From Candidatus Latescibacterota bacterium (lineage in GTDB: Bacteria; Krumholzibacteriota; Krumholzibacteriia; WVZY01): DNA of 62,993 nt. The notes below the pieces were generated by a model. That model was not told where the DNA came from and searched no databases. It saw only the letters and a program-made list of their open reading frames with translations. This document shows, one piece after another, positions 61,480 to 62,993 of the stretch. The stretch spans positions 1 to 62,993 of the forward strand of contig WVZY01000017.1 of NCBI GenBank assembly GCA_011772205.1, in the 5' to 3' direction. Position 1 is the stretch's first letter. Each line of letters starts with the position of its first letter. The translations under genes were made by a program, and so were the position numbers.

Positions 61480-62993
61480 AGACAAACACCCTTTATACAC
61501 ATTTTTTGGGGAGATAGCCCCCTGGATAGCATTATCGATTTGCAGACGTATCTGGGCAACATTTCTAAGATTATCGCCCCCAACGTAGACGATGGACTTT
61601 GGTCAAGTTTAACATCTGGGGATTATAACAACGACGGATTCGATGACCTTGTTCTCGGACTCCCAAGGGGCCTGGCCGGGAAGGCATACGCTATTTTTGG
61701 GCGCTCACCCTTTCCGGATACACTCTGTCTGGAAATCCCGAACCAAAACGTCACAACCATTTATGGTGTATACGACAGCCATTGTTGGCTCGGCCATGGG
61801 ACGACATCTGGCGATATAAATGGAGACGGCTATGACGACCTTGTTGTTGGAGCGCCAGCTTTTGATCCAGGTGGGAGGGTTTACATCATATATGGGCGGG
61901 ATAGTCTCCCAGAGGAAATCTATCTAGATTCCTTCCAAGACAGTATTATAAAGATTATTGATCCAGATTGGTACCAAGCGACGGGACAAAGCATGGATTG
62001 TGAAGATGTCGACGGTGATGGATACGGCGATCTTTTGATCGGCTCGCCTGGAGAAGCAAGTGGTTACAACCAAGGTACGGCAAGGCTCCTCTTTGGCGCA
62101 CCGTCCTACCCGGATACGATATGGCTATCCGATGAAGCGATCTCAATGAAGGTAATCCATGGAGAATACCCCAGTGGTCATCTAGGAAATAGAGTTGCGA
62201 TAGGCAACATAGATGGATGTAATTACAAGGACTTGATTCTCGGCTCCTATTCGGCTGATCCCCTGGGATGCGATGCTTGCGGAGAGGTCTACGTAATTCA
62301 TGGAAGCGATACTTTGCCGGATACGCTTCATGTAAATTCAACAGAAGTCCTTATGACACGAATCATAGGGATGGGTACAAGCCAGTGGTACGGAGTGGCG
62401 ATGACTTGTGGGGATGTTACTGGAGATAACTATGATGATATCATCATAGGGAGCGAACCAGATGATTACATCGAAACCGATCGTGGCAAAGTGACGGTTG
62501 TGTATGGAGCTTATCACTTACCTGATACGATCTTTGTTGAGACCGACTCATCGATCAGCGTATTCATCGCTGAGGAACGTTCGGACTATTTTGGGCGAAG
62601 CTTGAGGATAGGAGATCTCAATGCGGATGATGTTTCAGACCTATTAATTGGTGCATACTTCGCTGATCCACCCGGACGGTCAGATGCAGGCAAAGCGTTT
62701 TTGTTCTACGGTATTGAGGATCTCACTGGTATCCCCCATTTACCCATGCTGAGCTTTAAGGTTAAGCAGAATTACCCCAATCCATTTTCATCAAATACAA
62801 CAATCGAATATTCCCTACCCTTCAGCGCTCCTGTCATCCTCACCGTCTATAACATCTTGGGCGAGCGAGTGGCCAGGATCATTGAGCCCATGCAATCCAA
62901 AGGTCCTCATTCGATCGTTTGGAACGGAAGGGATGAAAACGGCAAGAAGGTCGCGTCAGGCATCTATTTCTACCGCTTGCAAGCAGGCGCATT
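61480..62993 (+). pseudogene. 5'-truncated FG-GAP repeat secreted protein with Por-type sorting domain, incomplete at window end
   Basis: An open frame from the TGA at 61477-61479 to the window edge, at least 504 residues. It has a series of FG-GAP/integrin-like repeats (SGDYNNDGFDDLVLGLP, SGDINGDGYDDLVVGAP, CEDVDGDGYGDLLIGSP, CGDVTGDNYDDIIIGSE, IGDLNADDVSDLLIGAY) and a C-terminal FlgD-Ig domain (QNYPNPFSSNTTIEYSL, VWNGRDENGKKV, ASGIYFYRL). It starts in the middle of a repeat (HIFWGDSPLDSII) with no signal peptide or start codon, so the 5' end has been lost at the junction with the recombinase remnant. The stop codon lies outside the window. Confidence 0.85.

Overview
The window looks like the chromosome of an uncultured, Gram-negative, FCB-type bacterium (Krumholzibacteriota, Eisenbacteria, Latescibacterota or Zixibacteria are candidates; which one cannot be settled from this sequence). 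The main pointers are several secreted proteins ending in a FlgD-Ig / Por-type C-terminal domain (NPFNP...G.YFY.L pattern), FG-GAP and Asp-box proteins, a GldA/F/G-like ABC cluster, System I cytochrome c maturation and two-membrane architecture (TolC-type and CusCBA proteins, lipoproteins, beta-barrels).

Layout. 0-4 kb: a radical SAM/SPASM gene (+) and an exported subtilase (-). 4-11.7 kb: a minus-strand operon ccmE-ccmF-(anchored coiled coil)-(exported membrane protein)-ccmA-ccmB-ccmC-ccmD-crp/fnr, driven by a recognisable promoter in front of ccmE. CcmE carries the CxxxY haem site instead of HxxxY. 12-19.6 kb (+): a CusCBA/CzcCBA-type heavy-metal efflux set with unusual domains, plus a small membrane protein. 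19.6-24.2 kb: repeats, a decayed sorting-domain fragment and a large secreted protein split by a frameshift. 24.3-29.3 kb (+): ABC ATPase, permease, GldG-like protein, DUF4340 protein. 29.4-31.2 kb (-): a lipoprotein and a renal-dipeptidase-type M19 peptidase. 31.3-31.8 kb: tandem copies of a GC-rich repeat that is also scattered elsewhere in the window.

32.2-46.0 kb (+) is the most striking region: a complete glycogen/alpha-glucan operon (two GT4 glycosyltransferases, two GH57 enzymes, phosphorylase, GH77 glucanotransferase, GH13 debranching enzyme). It is headed by a ParA-type ATPase whose C-terminus is a glycogen-binding CBM48/AMPK-beta-like domain, and followed by a free-standing CBM48 protein. 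The arrangement suggests an ATP-driven system for positioning or partitioning glycogen granules, analogous to McdA for carboxysomes or ParA for plasmids. This is inference, but domain order, location and co-orientation all point the same way.

46.2-59.1 kb (+): a beta-barrel/SppA fusion, a small secreted protein, three tandem paralogous lipoproteins with collagen-like linkers, an Asp-box (sialidase-like fold) secreted protein, two paralogous PEGA/beta-barrel proteins and a small exported protein, several closed by clear intrinsic terminators. 59.2-63 kb is decayed or mobile: a nonsense-interrupted Fn3/sorting-domain fragment, an AT-rich lipoprotein gene with a near-consensus promoter and a 21-bp hairpin behind it, the C-terminal remnant of a large serine recombinase, and a 5'-truncated FG-GAP protein running off the window end. 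No rRNA, tRNA or CRISPR was recognised.
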